In this document: positions 1 to 7,725 of the stretch, one piece after another | Layout: the number at the start of each line of letters is the position of its first letter | Numbering within the stretch: the first letter of the stretch is position 1 | Assembly (NCBI RefSeq): GCF_008107635.1 | Contig: NZ_SDGZ01000030.1 | Coordinates: forward strand, 1 to 46,119 | DNA length: 46,119 bases | Source of the DNA: Weissella muntiaci | Lineage (GTDB): Bacteria > Bacillota > Bacilli > Lactobacillales > Lactobacillaceae | Direction of reading: 5' to 3' | The notes under the pieces: model-generated | What the model was told of the DNA's origin: nothing | Databases searched by the model: none | What the model saw: the letters and a program-made list of their open reading frames with translations, nothing else | Translations under genes and position numbers: made by a program

Positions 1-770
1 TGGTTAAAAACAATTACATTAGGCTTAATGACTTGGTTAACACTAGTTCTAAACAGTTCATCATTATGCATATTCCAATCAACACCGATTGCAGGTTGTT
101 GAGGAAGACGTTTAATCTCTTGAGTGAACACTAACTGTAATTCAAATTGACCATTATTTTTACGTTTCACTTTTGAAATGACAATCTTAGAGCCTTTGAG
201 GTTCTTAATGTTTTCAACAACTTGAACAATACCAAATCCTTGAATTTTGATATGGTGTGCTGATTTTATTTCAATTTGACCGTTACTTGGTAATGAAACT
301 GTCTTGAATGATGCTCTGTTACGTAAGAAATTCAATGAACCTTTACGATACCAAGCACGATTTTGGCGATTATTACTATGTTCATTGTTTTTATATGCTA
401 ATTTTTCGTCAATTGTCATTAAAGAAGCTTTATACAAAACTCGTCGATATTGTCCAAAATTAGTAAGCATTGTTTTTAATAGTTCATCGGCAGCTTGCGA
501 ATGTAAGCCAAGTTTAGGACTCCATTTTAACAATCCTTTATGTTGAGCAAACTTAACTTTAATAGCATTCAAAATATAACGTTTCTGGATAACGGTTGCT
601 ACAAATTTACGATTTAAATGTTTGTAACCGTAGGTTGCTTCAAGATACTTGTTAGTAAAATTCCATAATTCATTTTGAACATTAATACTTTGTTGATGAT
701 AATCAGTTAATTCTGGAGTTTCAACTAAACGAAATCGCCTTACGTATACTGATGTAGTTGTTTTAGACAA
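1..770 (-). CDS. tnpB: TnpB, IS200/IS605 family RNA-guided nuclease (5' part, runs off the window)
   Basis: I translated the minus strand from position 770 and found an uninterrupted frame of about 256 codons to the window edge. The start is TTG at 770-768. A stop codon lies three codons upstream and no ATG is available, and an AAGGAG sits about 14 nt before it. The protein is basic and rich in Lys/Arg/Asn, starts with SKTTTSVYVRRFRL, and reaches AIGVDWNMHNDELF near residue 235. That segment matches the first RuvC aspartate of TnpB (G-x-D). The rest of the RuvC domain, the zinc ribbon and any omega/reRNA at the 3' end lie outside the window. TnpB proteins cut DNA under guidance of an RNA made from the transposon end. 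The gene diverges from tnpA, as in IS605. I cannot tell whether the whole gene is intact. Confidence 0.8.
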   Translation of the reverse strand, partial: MSKTTTSVYVRRFRLVETPELTDYHQQSINVQNELWNFTNKYLEATYGYKHLNRKFVATVIQKRYILNAIKVKFAQHKGLLKWSPKLGLHSQAADELLKTMLTNFGQYRRVLYKASLMTIDEKLAYKNNEHSNNRQNRAWYRKGSLNFLRNRASFKTVSLPSNGQIEIKSAHHIKIQGFGIVQVVENIKNLKGSKIVISKVKRKNNGQFELQLVFTQEIKRLPQQPAIGVDWNMHNDELFRTSVNQVIKPNVIVFN

Positions 771-795
771 TTTTATTTAGTAAGCTCCTTCTGGT

Positions 796-815
796 ATATA
801 ATTAGCTAATTATAT
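796..815. promoter_or_regulatory. 20-bp perfect palindrome with opposed TATAAT boxes between tnpB and tnpA
   Basis: Positions 796-815 read the same on both strands around a central AGCT. Each half contains TATAAT (797-802 on plus, 814-809 on minus), so each divergent transposase gene has a -10-like box pointing towards it. No convincing -35 is visible. Symmetric overlapping promoters would make the two genes compete or be co-repressed. The promoter role is inferred. Confidence 0.45.
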
Positions 816-832
816 CATGCGGTGGATTTACT

Positions 833-1259
833 ATGATTGTTCATGAACGTGGCTATGTATACAATTTTAACTTCCATCTTGTTTGGGTTACAAAATATCG
901 TAGACCAATTTCTGTTAATCCAAAGTTAGTTCGAGATATGAAAGATGCATTATCGTATTTAGCAAATGAACACGATATTGAAATTCAAAAAATGGAAGTT
1001 ATGCCAGATCACGTTCATTTACTTGTTTTTTTTAAACCAAAGTATGCATCTTCCGAAATAGTACAAACACTAAAAGGTTCCAGTGCAAAACTTTGGTTCA
1101 CAGCTCATCCAGAAACAAAGAAACTGTTATGGGGTGGGCATCTGTGGTCACCAAGTTATTACATTGGAACACTAGGAGAAATGTCAAAATCAGTTGTATA
1201 AAATTATATTGAAAGCCAGCGTTCTGAAGCTAGCTAGATACGATAAGAAGAAACGTTAA
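833..1259 (+). pseudogene. tnpA: TnpA, IS200/IS605 family Y1 transposase, broken at its 3' end
   Basis: The first 122 codons encode a typical single-strand DNA transposase. It has FHLVWVTKYRRP near the N-terminus, the HUH motif in MPDHVHLLVF and a GTLGEMSKSVV segment. A TAA at 1199-1201 then stops translation. Read past it, the same frame gives NYIESQRSEA, where the tyrosine four residues before the glutamine is the catalytic tyrosine of the family. The product therefore ends just before its nucleophile. A second lesion follows: CTAG is tandemly duplicated at 1230-1237, which shifts the frame. Removing one copy restores ARYDKKKR and a stop at 1257-1259. A GGTGG ribosome site precedes the ATG. 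The element should be unable to transpose without another copy in trans. Confidence 0.85.
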
Positions 1260-1288
1260 CTACTAGAAATTGACCACGGTCTTTGGGT

Positions 1289-1326
1289 GGCTTTCATCTC
1301 GGCACTAAAGTACCGAGTTTTCAGCC
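1289..1326. repeat. Probable subterminal hairpin of the IS200/IS605 element
   Basis: Downstream of tnpA an imperfect hairpin pairs GGCT with AGCC and CTCGG (1298-1302) with CCGAG (1313-1317) around an AT-rich loop. IS200/IS605 ends are recognised as single-stranded imperfect hairpins, and this is the only such structure beside tnpA. The exact cleavage site cannot be read. From 1327 to 1424 I see no gene. Confidence 0.45.
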
Positions 1327-1424
1327 TAATTGTGAACGAAGATTTGCATCGACACGTAATAAAAATCCACAATCACCTTTCAGCTCAGTCATTTCTCACT
1401 GCTAATCAACTTGAATAATCGTCA

Positions 1425-1991
1425 CTAGTGAACTACCACTCTAGGTCCCACCTGTCTTCGAATGCTTAAAATAAGAAAAATTAGAATCGTCAATAAAACG
1501 TACACTGGGTAAAACCAAACTACACCAAAACCGGTCAAGATTATCAAATAATATCCTTTTCGAGGATACCTATTATGATCATTAGCATTCAGCCGGTTCT
1601 CCTTCTCGCGAATCAGCTCCGTTTCCATTAACGTAAATGAAATTGACCATAATAAGATCAAGGACAAATAACTAAACTCTGGAAGGACCTTATCTGGATA
1701 TCGCCCAACCCATGCTGTAAAGAATGGAAACAAACTCATAGTGAATATCCAAAGGCCGTTGTACCAATAAACTCTCGCATTAATTTTTCTCACCGAATTA
1801 AATAGTCCATGGTGATTAAACCATACTACCCAAATCACAAGGAAACTTAACAAATAGGCAAAAAAAGGGAGCATTGCCAACTTTAACGCTGAAAGGCTGG
1901 CATTTTTTGGAATTGGCAATTCTAAAATCATAATGGTTGCGATGATTGCCACAATCGCATCCGTATAATTGAGAAAACGTTCTTTTACCAC
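1425..1991 (-). CDS. TMEM175-like (DUF1211) integral membrane protein, putative K+ channel
   Basis: A 188-residue protein with about five hydrophobic segments. Its first helix carries RFLNYTDAIVAIIATIMILEL, close to the RxxxFSD...AI..T...LEL signature of bacterial TMEM175/DUF1211 channels, although the usual FSD reads YTD. Bacterial members are tetrameric potassium-permeable channels in the cytoplasmic membrane. The start is GTG at 1991 with a GAGG about 10 nt upstream. The next gene upstream on this strand is a frameshifted oxidoreductase, so the pair looks like an accessory patch between the insertion sequence and mgtE. The family assignment is fairly firm. The ion specificity is inferred from homologues. 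Confidence 0.75.
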   Translation of the reverse strand: MVKERFLNYTDAIVAIIATIMILELPIPKNASLSALKLAMLPFFAYLLSFLVIWVVWFNHHGLFNSVRKINARVYWYNGLWIFTMSLFPFFTAWVGRYPDKVLPEFSYLSLILLWSISFTLMETELIREKENRLNANDHNRYPRKGYYLIILTGFGVVWFYPVYVLLTILIFLILSIRRQVGPRVVVH

Positions 1992-2065
1992 GACTCTAAA
2001 TCCTCACGTTCTGCATCATTAAAACAGGCTAGCCTTGCTTGAACACAAACTTAATCCATCACTGT

Positions 2066-3030
2066 TTAGTTATGCGTGGTTTGCAACAAGATTTTCCCGA
2101 CGTTTTTCCCAGTTTCAATGTAATCATGGGCTGCTTGACCGTCTTCCAAGTCAAATACCCTTGGCTCCGTAATCCAAATCTTGTGATCCAAGAAGTAACT
2201 GAATAACCGCTCACTTCGTACTTTCCGCTCTTCAAAACTAGTCAGAAAATCCCATAGATCACCTGACATAATGTTTTTGGAATGTGAAAATAAATCAATA
2301 AAATCAACCTGTGGTGGATTTCCACCTGCCATTCCAAAGAACACAACCTTTCCCCGATTCTTGATTAACGAAATACTTTGATTCAAAGTTGCACCAACAC
2401 CATCATAGACCGTATCAAATCGACCACGTTGCCCAGCAACCCAATTATCATTCCGGCTTGAGAAAACTGCTTTACTACCTTGACGTAAAGCAATTTGCTT
2501 TTTCTCATCTGTTGAGGCCGATCCATAAACATTCATACCATCTGCTATTAACATTTGAGCAAGAATCTGCCCAACGCCGCCACTAATCCCCCTGTAACAA
2601 AAACATCCGAGTCAAACATATCTTTACCCAAATCATGAGCAAGAAAATCCGCTGTTAGCCCTTGCAAGCCAATACTTGCGGCTAGTTTTAGATCAATTCC
2701 GGTGGGTAAAAAGATCAACTTATCGGTGGGAACCGCCACGAATTCTGCATTCGCCAAAGGAACATCAACAAACAAAATTTCCTTATCCATGAGTTCCGAA
2801 TCTACTGCTTGCCCTAATTTAACAATCTTTCCCGATGCCTCATATCCGTTAATCAATGGTTGATGCTGTTCAATGTGATATTCACCCCGTCTCCGATAAA
2901 TATCCGCGAAGTTCAACCCAATATAAGTCGTTTTAACCAACACTTCATTTGCTTGCAATTCAGGCTCAGGAACCTCTCCGTACTTCAATACGTCACTCTT
3001 CCCAAACTCATCAAAGTATAATGCTTTCAA
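2066..3030 (-). pseudogene. Zinc-independent quinone oxidoreductase (MDR family), frameshifted
   Basis: Two adjacent frames together make one medium-chain reductase of about 320 residues. The N-terminal part contains KALYFDEFG, a GroES-like fold and NGYEASGKIV. The C-terminal part holds the Rossmann half, with GVGATLNQS and a C-terminal GKILLQTTHN. The break falls in the glycine-rich NADPH loop. The minus strand reads ACA-GGGGG-ATTAGTGGCGG near 2588-2592, and one extra G would restore VTGGISGGVGQILAQM. A deletion in a G run is therefore the likely cause, either true decay, slippage or a sequencing error. I prefer TTG at 3030, which gives the family's usual MKAL start and lies 7 nt after AGGAG. 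The ATG at 3036 is too close to that site. Confidence 0.85.
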
Positions 3031-3049
3031 TGTCATACTCCTCAATTTT

Positions 3050-3064
3050 AATGACTAGGTCATT
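3050..3064. promoter_or_regulatory. Perfect 7-1-7 palindrome, candidate operator upstream of the oxidoreductase
   Basis: AATGACTAGGTCATT is a perfect inverted repeat of 7-bp arms around one base. It lies 20 nt upstream of the proposed start and next to AT-rich TATTATAAA on the minus strand. Dyads of this form upstream of quinone oxidoreductases are often bound by MarR- or HxlR-type repressors. No regulator gene is adjacent, so the binding protein is unknown. Confidence 0.4.
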
Positions 3065-3208
3065 TTATAATAGCCACGGCACCCCACGGTTATGCATGTG
3101 GATTACCAGCACTTTTCTGATAACGCTTACATCAACTAATTAAAGATTTTAGACTTCTATAGCTAAAATAACAACTTCATCGCCACATCAATTGACTAAT
3201 TATGTGCT

Positions 3209-3240
3209 AAAAAAAGAGGTTGAGATTTCTCCCAGCCCCT
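3209..3240 (-). terminator. Rho-independent terminator after mgtE
   Basis: On the minus strand a hairpin of GGGG...GAGA pairing with TCTC...CCTC, with an internal loop, is followed by seven T. It begins about 20 nt past the mgtE stop. It belongs to the GGCTGGG hairpin group also seen at 7034-7078 and 14054-14091. Confidence 0.7.
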
Positions 3241-3259
3241 TAGTTCTAACTTAGCTATG

Positions 3260-4618
3260 TTAATTCATGAAATGCGTAATAAACATGCCAGCAATTGTAA
3301 AGTAGATGATTACTGATGTTAAATCAGACATTGTCGTTATAAAGGGACCTGAAGCCACAGCCGGATCAATCCCAAAATGATTCATAATCCGTGGAATAAA
3401 GGCCCCTGCGATATTGGCAATCAAGATCGCCATAGCCATGGCTAAGCCAACCGCCATTCCAAGAATGAAATCGCCCTTCCAAAGCCAGACGACTAAGAAA
3501 ATTGTTGTCCCAGCAATGGCCCCCACAGTCGTCCCAATCAACAATTCTGTGATAAATGCACGTAATAATTTTGGTCGTTCGCCTAACGATAACCGACGAA
3601 TGGCTACCGCTAACGACTGAGTTCCAGCGTTACCACCAGTTCCGGTAATCAATGATACAAAGACTGCTAAAACAGAGGCCTTTGCAATTAGATCATCATA
3701 ACCGTCAATAATCGTACTGGTCCCCAAACCAAGAAAAATTAGCCCAATCAGCCATGGTAGACGCTTTAACGCCGCGTAAAACGGGTTTTGTTGGGGCGCA
3801 TCAACATCGGTACCAGCCAAACCAGAATAATCCTGAGTGGCTTCCTCGTCAATCACGTGCACAATATCGTCAATCGTAATTACACCAACCAAATGTCCAG
3901 ATTCAACAACTGGCAGGGCAACGAAATTATAATCAGCCATCACGTGCGCAACGACTTCTTGATCGACCGTTGGCTCGACAGTAATAACGTGTTGATTCAT
4001 AACCTCATGAACTTTCGTATCCGGTTCATTCAAGATTAAAGCTCTAAATGACAGCACACCCAGCAAATCTCCGGCATGGTCAATCACATAAATGTACTGG
4101 AATAATTCGATATGTAAGGCCGCTTCTTTGATTGCCTGCATTGCATCAGTCACGGTAATATCAGCCGGCACGGCAATAAAATCGCCTCCCATTAAGGCAC
4201 CGGCAGACTCTTCTGGATATTGTGCCAACTGCTCCAACATTTGTGAATCGGTTGCTGACAACCATGGCTCATATTGCGCCAATGTCTCTGGATCAAGGTA
4301 TGTCAACATCTGTCCTGAATTATCAGAATACATGGCGTCAACAACCGCTGCTAGCCTTTTCGGCGACAAGACTTTTACTAAAGCAGCAACATCCACTTGA
4401 CTAAAGTTAATATCATTGAACATATGCGCAAGCTGTTCAACTGTTAACCAAGTGCTAACCTGCTGCTGTTGTGCCGAATCAAGATTTGTATAAAACTGCC
4501 CCTGCTCATACGGATGCAAATCCAGGAAAAGTTTCAGGAAGTCGGCCGCAACACCTTTTTCTAAAAATTGATTTAATTGTGCAATATGCTCATTAATACG
4601 TTGATGTTGCTTTTCCAT
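3260..4618 (-). CDS. mgtE: Magnesium transporter MgtE
   Basis: At 452 residues this matches the usual length of MgtE. It has a helical N-terminal superfamily domain (about 1-130), two CBS domains (about 135-255, including VIDHAGDLLGVLSF and VGVITIDDIVHVIDEEA) and a five-helix C-terminal membrane domain. The membrane domain carries GTGGNAGTQSLAVAIR, GAFIPRIMNHFGIDPAVASGPF and the TTMSDLTSVIIYF pore segment. It is a Mg2+-gated magnesium channel of the cytoplasmic membrane. The start is supported by GAGGAAG upstream. It lies 12 nt downstream of the pseudouridine synthase and is probably co-transcribed with relQ-nadK. No magnesium riboswitch is visible, consistent with gating by the protein itself. 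Confidence 0.95.
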   Translation of the reverse strand: MEKQHQRINEHIAQLNQFLEKGVAADFLKLFLDLHPYEQGQFYTNLDSAQQQQVSTWLTVEQLAHMFNDINFSQVDVAALVKVLSPKRLAAVVDAMYSDNSGQMLTYLDPETLAQYEPWLSATDSQMLEQLAQYPEESAGALMGGDFIAVPADITVTDAMQAIKEAALHIELFQYIYVIDHAGDLLGVLSFRALILNEPDTKVHEVMNQHVITVEPTVDQEVVAHVMADYNFVALPVVESGHLVGVITIDDIVHVIDEEATQDYSGLAGTDVDAPQQNPFYAALKRLPWLIGLIFLGLGTSTIIDGYDDLIAKASVLAVFVSLITGTGGNAGTQSLAVAIRRLSLGERPKLLRAFITELLIGTTVGAIAGTTIFLVVWLWKGDFILGMAVGLAMAMAILIANIAGAFIPRIMNHFGIDPAVASGPFITTMSDLTSVIIYFTIAGMFITHFMN

Positions 4619-4630
4619 AAACTTCCTCTT

Positions 4631-5515
4631 TTACTCGATTATCCTTTGCATATCAGCTGGCAGAGGCGCTTCAACCGTCCGATCACCTTGTGTAAATGGA
4701 TCATAATACGTTAGCTTGTAGGCATGTAGTGCTTGGCGATCAATTCCACGATCAAGTGGGCCACCATAAACTTCATCGCCGACCAAGGGATGTCCCAAAT
4801 AACTAAAATGAACTCGGATCTGGTGTGTTCTACCGGTATGCAATTTTACTCGAACCAGTGTTTGATTCCCAAACCGCTTCACAACCCAATATTCTGTCTG
4901 AGAAGCCCGACCATCAGCACGCACCTCACGTCGAATAAAATCATCATCCATTCGTCCAATCGGCGCATCAATTAAGCCATAGTCGTCTGGCAGATCACCG
5001 TCGACCAACGCATAATAACGCTTATCAACCGCATGAACCTTCAATTGCTTGTCTAACAAGGCATGCGCGAAACGGTGTTTTGCCAACAAGGCAACCCCTG
5101 AAGTAAATCGATCAAGGCGCGTCACAACGTGTGGCACTAAATCAGTCGCATGCTGAGCGGCCAAATACCCCTTCACCCGATTTACCATGGTGTTCTCACG
5201 GTCAGCCTTTCCTGGTACGGATGTAATTCCCGCGGTTTTGTCCACCAATAGCCAATTATCATCCTCATACAGAATTTCAATTGGTTCATTTGAGGCAATC
5301 ACAATTTCATTACTTTCTTCAGGTGGCATCACAATCGTTACCGTATCCCCTTGATCAAGATCATCAATTGTGCGAATATGTTGCCCATTCAACAGGATAT
5401 CACCGTTACCATGCTTCATTACTGTAAACATCCGATGTGATACGCCATGTTGAGCTAGGAAAGTCTTCACACGCAACTTCCCCGCATCTTTTTTTGTCCA
5501 TGAGAAACTGGCCAT
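4631..5515 (-). CDS. RluA/RluD family 23S rRNA pseudouridine synthase
   Basis: A 294-residue protein of the RluA family. An S4-like N-terminal region (about 1-80) is followed by the catalytic domain with VTRLDRFTSGVALLAKH, whose Asp is the nucleophile that isomerises uridine. LHTGRTHQIRVHFSYLGHPLVGD is also present. It is the YjbO-type protein that follows yjbM-yjbN in Bacillus, and the order relQ-nadK-rluD-like is the same here. It starts 2 nt after the nadK stop, with GGAGG overlapping the end of nadK. The exact target uridine cannot be told from sequence. Confidence 0.9.
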   Translation of the reverse strand: MASFSWTKKDAGKLRVKTFLAQHGVSHRMFTVMKHGNGDILLNGQHIRTIDDLDQGDTVTIVMPPEESNEIVIASNEPIEILYEDDNWLLVDKTAGITSVPGKADRENTMVNRVKGYLAAQHATDLVPHVVTRLDRFTSGVALLAKHRFAHALLDKQLKVHAVDKRYYALVDGDLPDDYGLIDAPIGRMDDDFIRREVRADGRASQTEYWVVKRFGNQTLVRVKLHTGRTHQIRVHFSYLGHPLVGDEVYGGPLDRGIDRQALHAYKLTYYDPFTQGDRTVEAPLPADMQRIIE

Positions 5516-5517
5516 TA

Positions 5518-6330
5518 TTAATCTACCTCCGGGCCGATAAAACTAGATTTAACACGATGCCAAAATTCTAAATGGCGATACTCAGTAAAAGCAATTTTCT
5601 CCGTTGCAACACGTAGTTCAATCCATTCAACATTTTGAGAAGGCTGATTTAGGTGGTCAAAGGTAATAATTTCTTTACCATCATTTCTTCTCGGCACAAT
5701 TTTAATCGTTTCACTTGGTCCAACAATCAATGGTGAACCTAACGTCCGATAAACACGATTATTAAGTGATGCAATCTCGGATAATTGAATAACCGCTAAA
5801 CTTGGGTGCACTACCGCACCGCCGATTGACTTGTTATAACCAGTCGAGCCAGTCGGTGTAGCTGCTGTTAATCCGTCACCACGGAAACGTTCAAACAATT
5901 CGCCGTTAATATAAACATCGGCGACCAACGTCCCCAATGGACGCTTTATTGCAGCCTCATTTAAAGCTAACTGCCTAGTTGTATGTCCGTCACTGTACTT
6001 AATGACCATCTCCAAGAGCGGGTATTTAACGGTCTTACCAGGTTCATTCAGTAGCGAAGCCACTAGTGCTTGGACCTCATCCTTCTGCCAATCCGAATAG
6101 AACCCTAAATGGCCCGTGTGCATCCCAATAAATCTTATCTCAGTCAATTGCGCACTATATTCATGAAAAGCCGCTAACAGCGTGCCATCACCGCCAACGG
6201 AAATGACAACATCTGGACGGATTTGATCAAAGATGATTTCATGATTATCAGCCGCCATTAGAGCTGCTCTAATTTGATCTGTCACCTCTAACGACGTCTT
6301 TTGATTATTACTGTAAATCGCTAGCCGCAT
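5518..6330 (-). CDS. nadK: NAD kinase
   Basis: A 270-residue ATP-NAD kinase that makes NADP+. It shows the diagnostic GGDGTLLAAFH near residue 50, an ALNEAAIKRP segment with the conserved NE pair, and TPTGSTGYNKSIGGAVVHP for nucleotide binding. The open frame continues upstream, but I place the start at the second ATG of an ATGATG, which gives MRLAIYSNNQ at the family's usual N-terminus with AAGGAA 7 nt upstream. It overlaps the 3' end of relQ by 23 nt, which suggests translational coupling. The pair links alarmone synthesis and NADP supply in one transcript, as in Bacillus yjbM-yjbN. Confidence 0.93.
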   Translation of the reverse strand: MRLAIYSNNQKTSLEVTDQIRAALMAADNHEIIFDQIRPDVVISVGGDGTLLAAFHEYSAQLTEIRFIGMHTGHLGFYSDWQKDEVQALVASLLNEPGKTVKYPLLEMVIKYSDGHTTRQLALNEAAIKRPLGTLVADVYINGELFERFRGDGLTAATPTGSTGYNKSIGGAVVHPSLAVIQLSEIASLNNRVYRTLGSPLIVGPSETIKIVPRRNDGKEIITFDHLNQPSQNVEWIELRVATEKIAFTEYRHLEFWHRVKSSFIGPEVD

Positions 6331-6940
6331 CATCGACTTCCTTTTCCTTGCTTTCGTTAACATGTTGATATAGCTCCGAATAAATATCATCAACTTGCAT
6401 ACTTAATTCGGCCGCTTTTTGTAATTTTGTCGCTAACCACTCTGGATCAGCGACACTATTCTTATAATTTAATGCATGTTCAATCGTTGCCCAAACATTC
6501 ATTTGCAACGTTCTGATTTGAATTTCTGCTAATACTTTGCGTTCACCGGAAATTAGTTGTAATGGATATTCAATCACAATGTGATATGACTGATAGCCCG
6601 ATGGTTTGGGATTCGAAACATAGTCTCGTTCCTCTAAAATCGTGATATCCTGACGTTCACGCAGTAAGTCAACAACCTTATAGATGTCCTCTTTGAACTG
6701 CGTCATAATTCGGAGTCCGGCCAAATCCTCCATGTCCAACTCTAAGCGATCGAGATCAATATGCCTTCGAACAGCCTTTTCTTCAATTGCAAGCGTTGTT
6801 TTTACGCGTCCTGTAACAAATTCAATCGGTGTCTTTACACCAGCCATTGCAAATTCGGTCCGCATTCCGCGCAATTTAACTTTTAATTCTTCAACTGTCT
6901 GTTGGTACGGTTGTAATCGTGTAATCCATTCTTCAGCCAT
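6308..6940 (-). CDS. relQ: Small alarmone synthetase RelQ (GTP pyrophosphokinase)
   Basis: A 210-residue single-domain (p)ppGpp synthetase of the YjbM/RelQ type without hydrolase or regulatory domains. It shows KTTLAIEEKAVRR, the substrate loop in DMEDLAGLRIMTQF, NPKPSGYQSYHIVIEYP and the catalytic EIQIRTLQMNVWATIEHAL. RelQ transfers pyrophosphate from ATP to GDP/GTP as a stress response in the cytoplasm and works as a tetramer. GGAGG lies 6-7 nt before the ATG. An extended -10 (TGGTACAAT, hexamer 6974-6969) upstream makes it the likely first gene of the relQ-nadK-rluD-mgtE operon. Confidence 0.93.
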   Translation of the reverse strand: MAEEWITRLQPYQQTVEELKVKLRGMRTEFAMAGVKTPIEFVTGRVKTTLAIEEKAVRRHIDLDRLELDMEDLAGLRIMTQFKEDIYKVVDLLRERQDITILEERDYVSNPKPSGYQSYHIVIEYPLQLISGERKVLAEIQIRTLQMNVWATIEHALNYKNSVADPEWLATKLQKAAELSMQVDDIYSELYQHVNESKEKEVDDAASDLQ

Positions 6941-6968
6941 TGTTGATCCTCCTAAATTACCCTATGTC

Positions 6969-6974
6969 ATTGTA
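6969..6974 (-). promoter_or_regulatory. Extended -10 promoter for relQ operon
   Basis: On the minus strand TACAAT is preceded by TG-N, about 30 nt before the relQ start. A clear -35 is not seen, as is common with extended -10 promoters. Confidence 0.45.
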
Positions 6975-7033
6975 CCAAAATGTACTCCTTTTCACGAGTT
7001 AAGAAATATATTTTAGTACTTAACCTGACACAG

Positions 7034-7078
7034 AGAAAGGCTGGGTGGCTTCATCCATTCGAAACCACCCAGCCTAAC
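7034..7078 (-). terminator. Strong hairpin after the YjbH-like gene
   Basis: Perfect 11-bp arms, AGGCTGGGTGG (7038-7048) and CCACCCAGCCT (7065-7075), separate the YjbH-like gene from relQ. On the minus strand a short T-containing stretch (TTTCTCTG) follows, so termination is likely but the U-tract is weak. Confidence 0.6.
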
Positions 7079-7095
7079 TTACCATTAAATATCTT

Positions 7096-7626
7096 TTAGA
7101 TGATCTCGCTTTGTAGAGTTACGCCCAAATCAAGAACATCATTGCTCTCAAGAAGTGTTTGTAACTCAACCATCTGCTCATTATCAACAATTAGTAGCGG
7201 CCAATTACCATTTATTTTCCTGACAAATTGTCCCGCCAAACGCTGGTTTCGTAAAACCTGCTGACCAATCAATGGATCTGTCTGTTCGAGTAAGAACTCT
7301 TCCCATTCACCACCTGCCGCCTCGACAAGTTCGGCGACATTTAATTCACTGTATTTGTAACCAAGCAACATTAATTTTTGGCTCTTAATCAAGAATTTTT
7401 GTGCTCGCTTTGCTCCAAAAAGATGCATTGCTTGGTAGTCAAGTGCTAGTTGGTACTTATCTTGAGCATCTTGAAAGTCCAAATCCTTCAAAGTATTCAT
7501 ATTAATCACTGGAACTAATTTTAATTTATTTTTACCACTAAGCTGATTATTTACTTTAATCAACTGTTCTTCAAGGCGAACCACTGCCTCAGATACTTCT
7601 TCAGTGAAAAATAACATCTCGTACAT
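7096..7626 (-). CDS. YjbH/SpxH-like thioredoxin-fold protein without cysteines
   Basis: A 176-residue acidic protein. Position next to relQ and the pattern MNTLKDLDFQ...ALDYQAMHLFGAKRAQKFLIKSQ...QRLAGQFVRKINGNWPLLIVDN resemble the DsbA-like SpxH/YjbH adaptors of lactobacilli, which deliver the regulator Spx to ClpXP. Unlike the Bacillus protein it has no cysteine at all, so it cannot act as a redox protein, and it is shorter at the N-terminus. An SD GGAAGGGG lies 6 nt before the ATG. If it is an Spx adaptor, clpX in this window is its partner protease. The family call is tentative because similarity is judged by eye only. Confidence 0.5.
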   Translation of the reverse strand: MYEMLFFTEEVSEAVVRLEEQLIKVNNQLSGKNKLKLVPVINMNTLKDLDFQDAQDKYQLALDYQAMHLFGAKRAQKFLIKSQKLMLLGYKYSELNVAELVEAAGGEWEEFLLEQTDPLIGQQVLRNQRLAGQFVRKINGNWPLLIVDNEQMVELQTLLESNDVLDLGVTLQSEII

Positions 7627-7675
7627 GACATACCCCTTCCCTTATTTCAGTTGAAATTGTACCTAAAACTTGAAT

Positions 7676-7712
7676 AAAGGTCGAATAATATGCCTTGCCC
7701 TTAATTATTCCT
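7676..7712 (-). terminator. Candidate terminator after the yfcE-type gene
   Basis: On the minus strand AAGGAATAAT pairs with ATTATTC..CCTT around a 14-nt loop, about 15 nt after the phosphodiesterase stop. The following sequence is only moderately T-rich. Confidence 0.45.
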
Positions 7713-7725
7713 TGAAAAATTTCCG

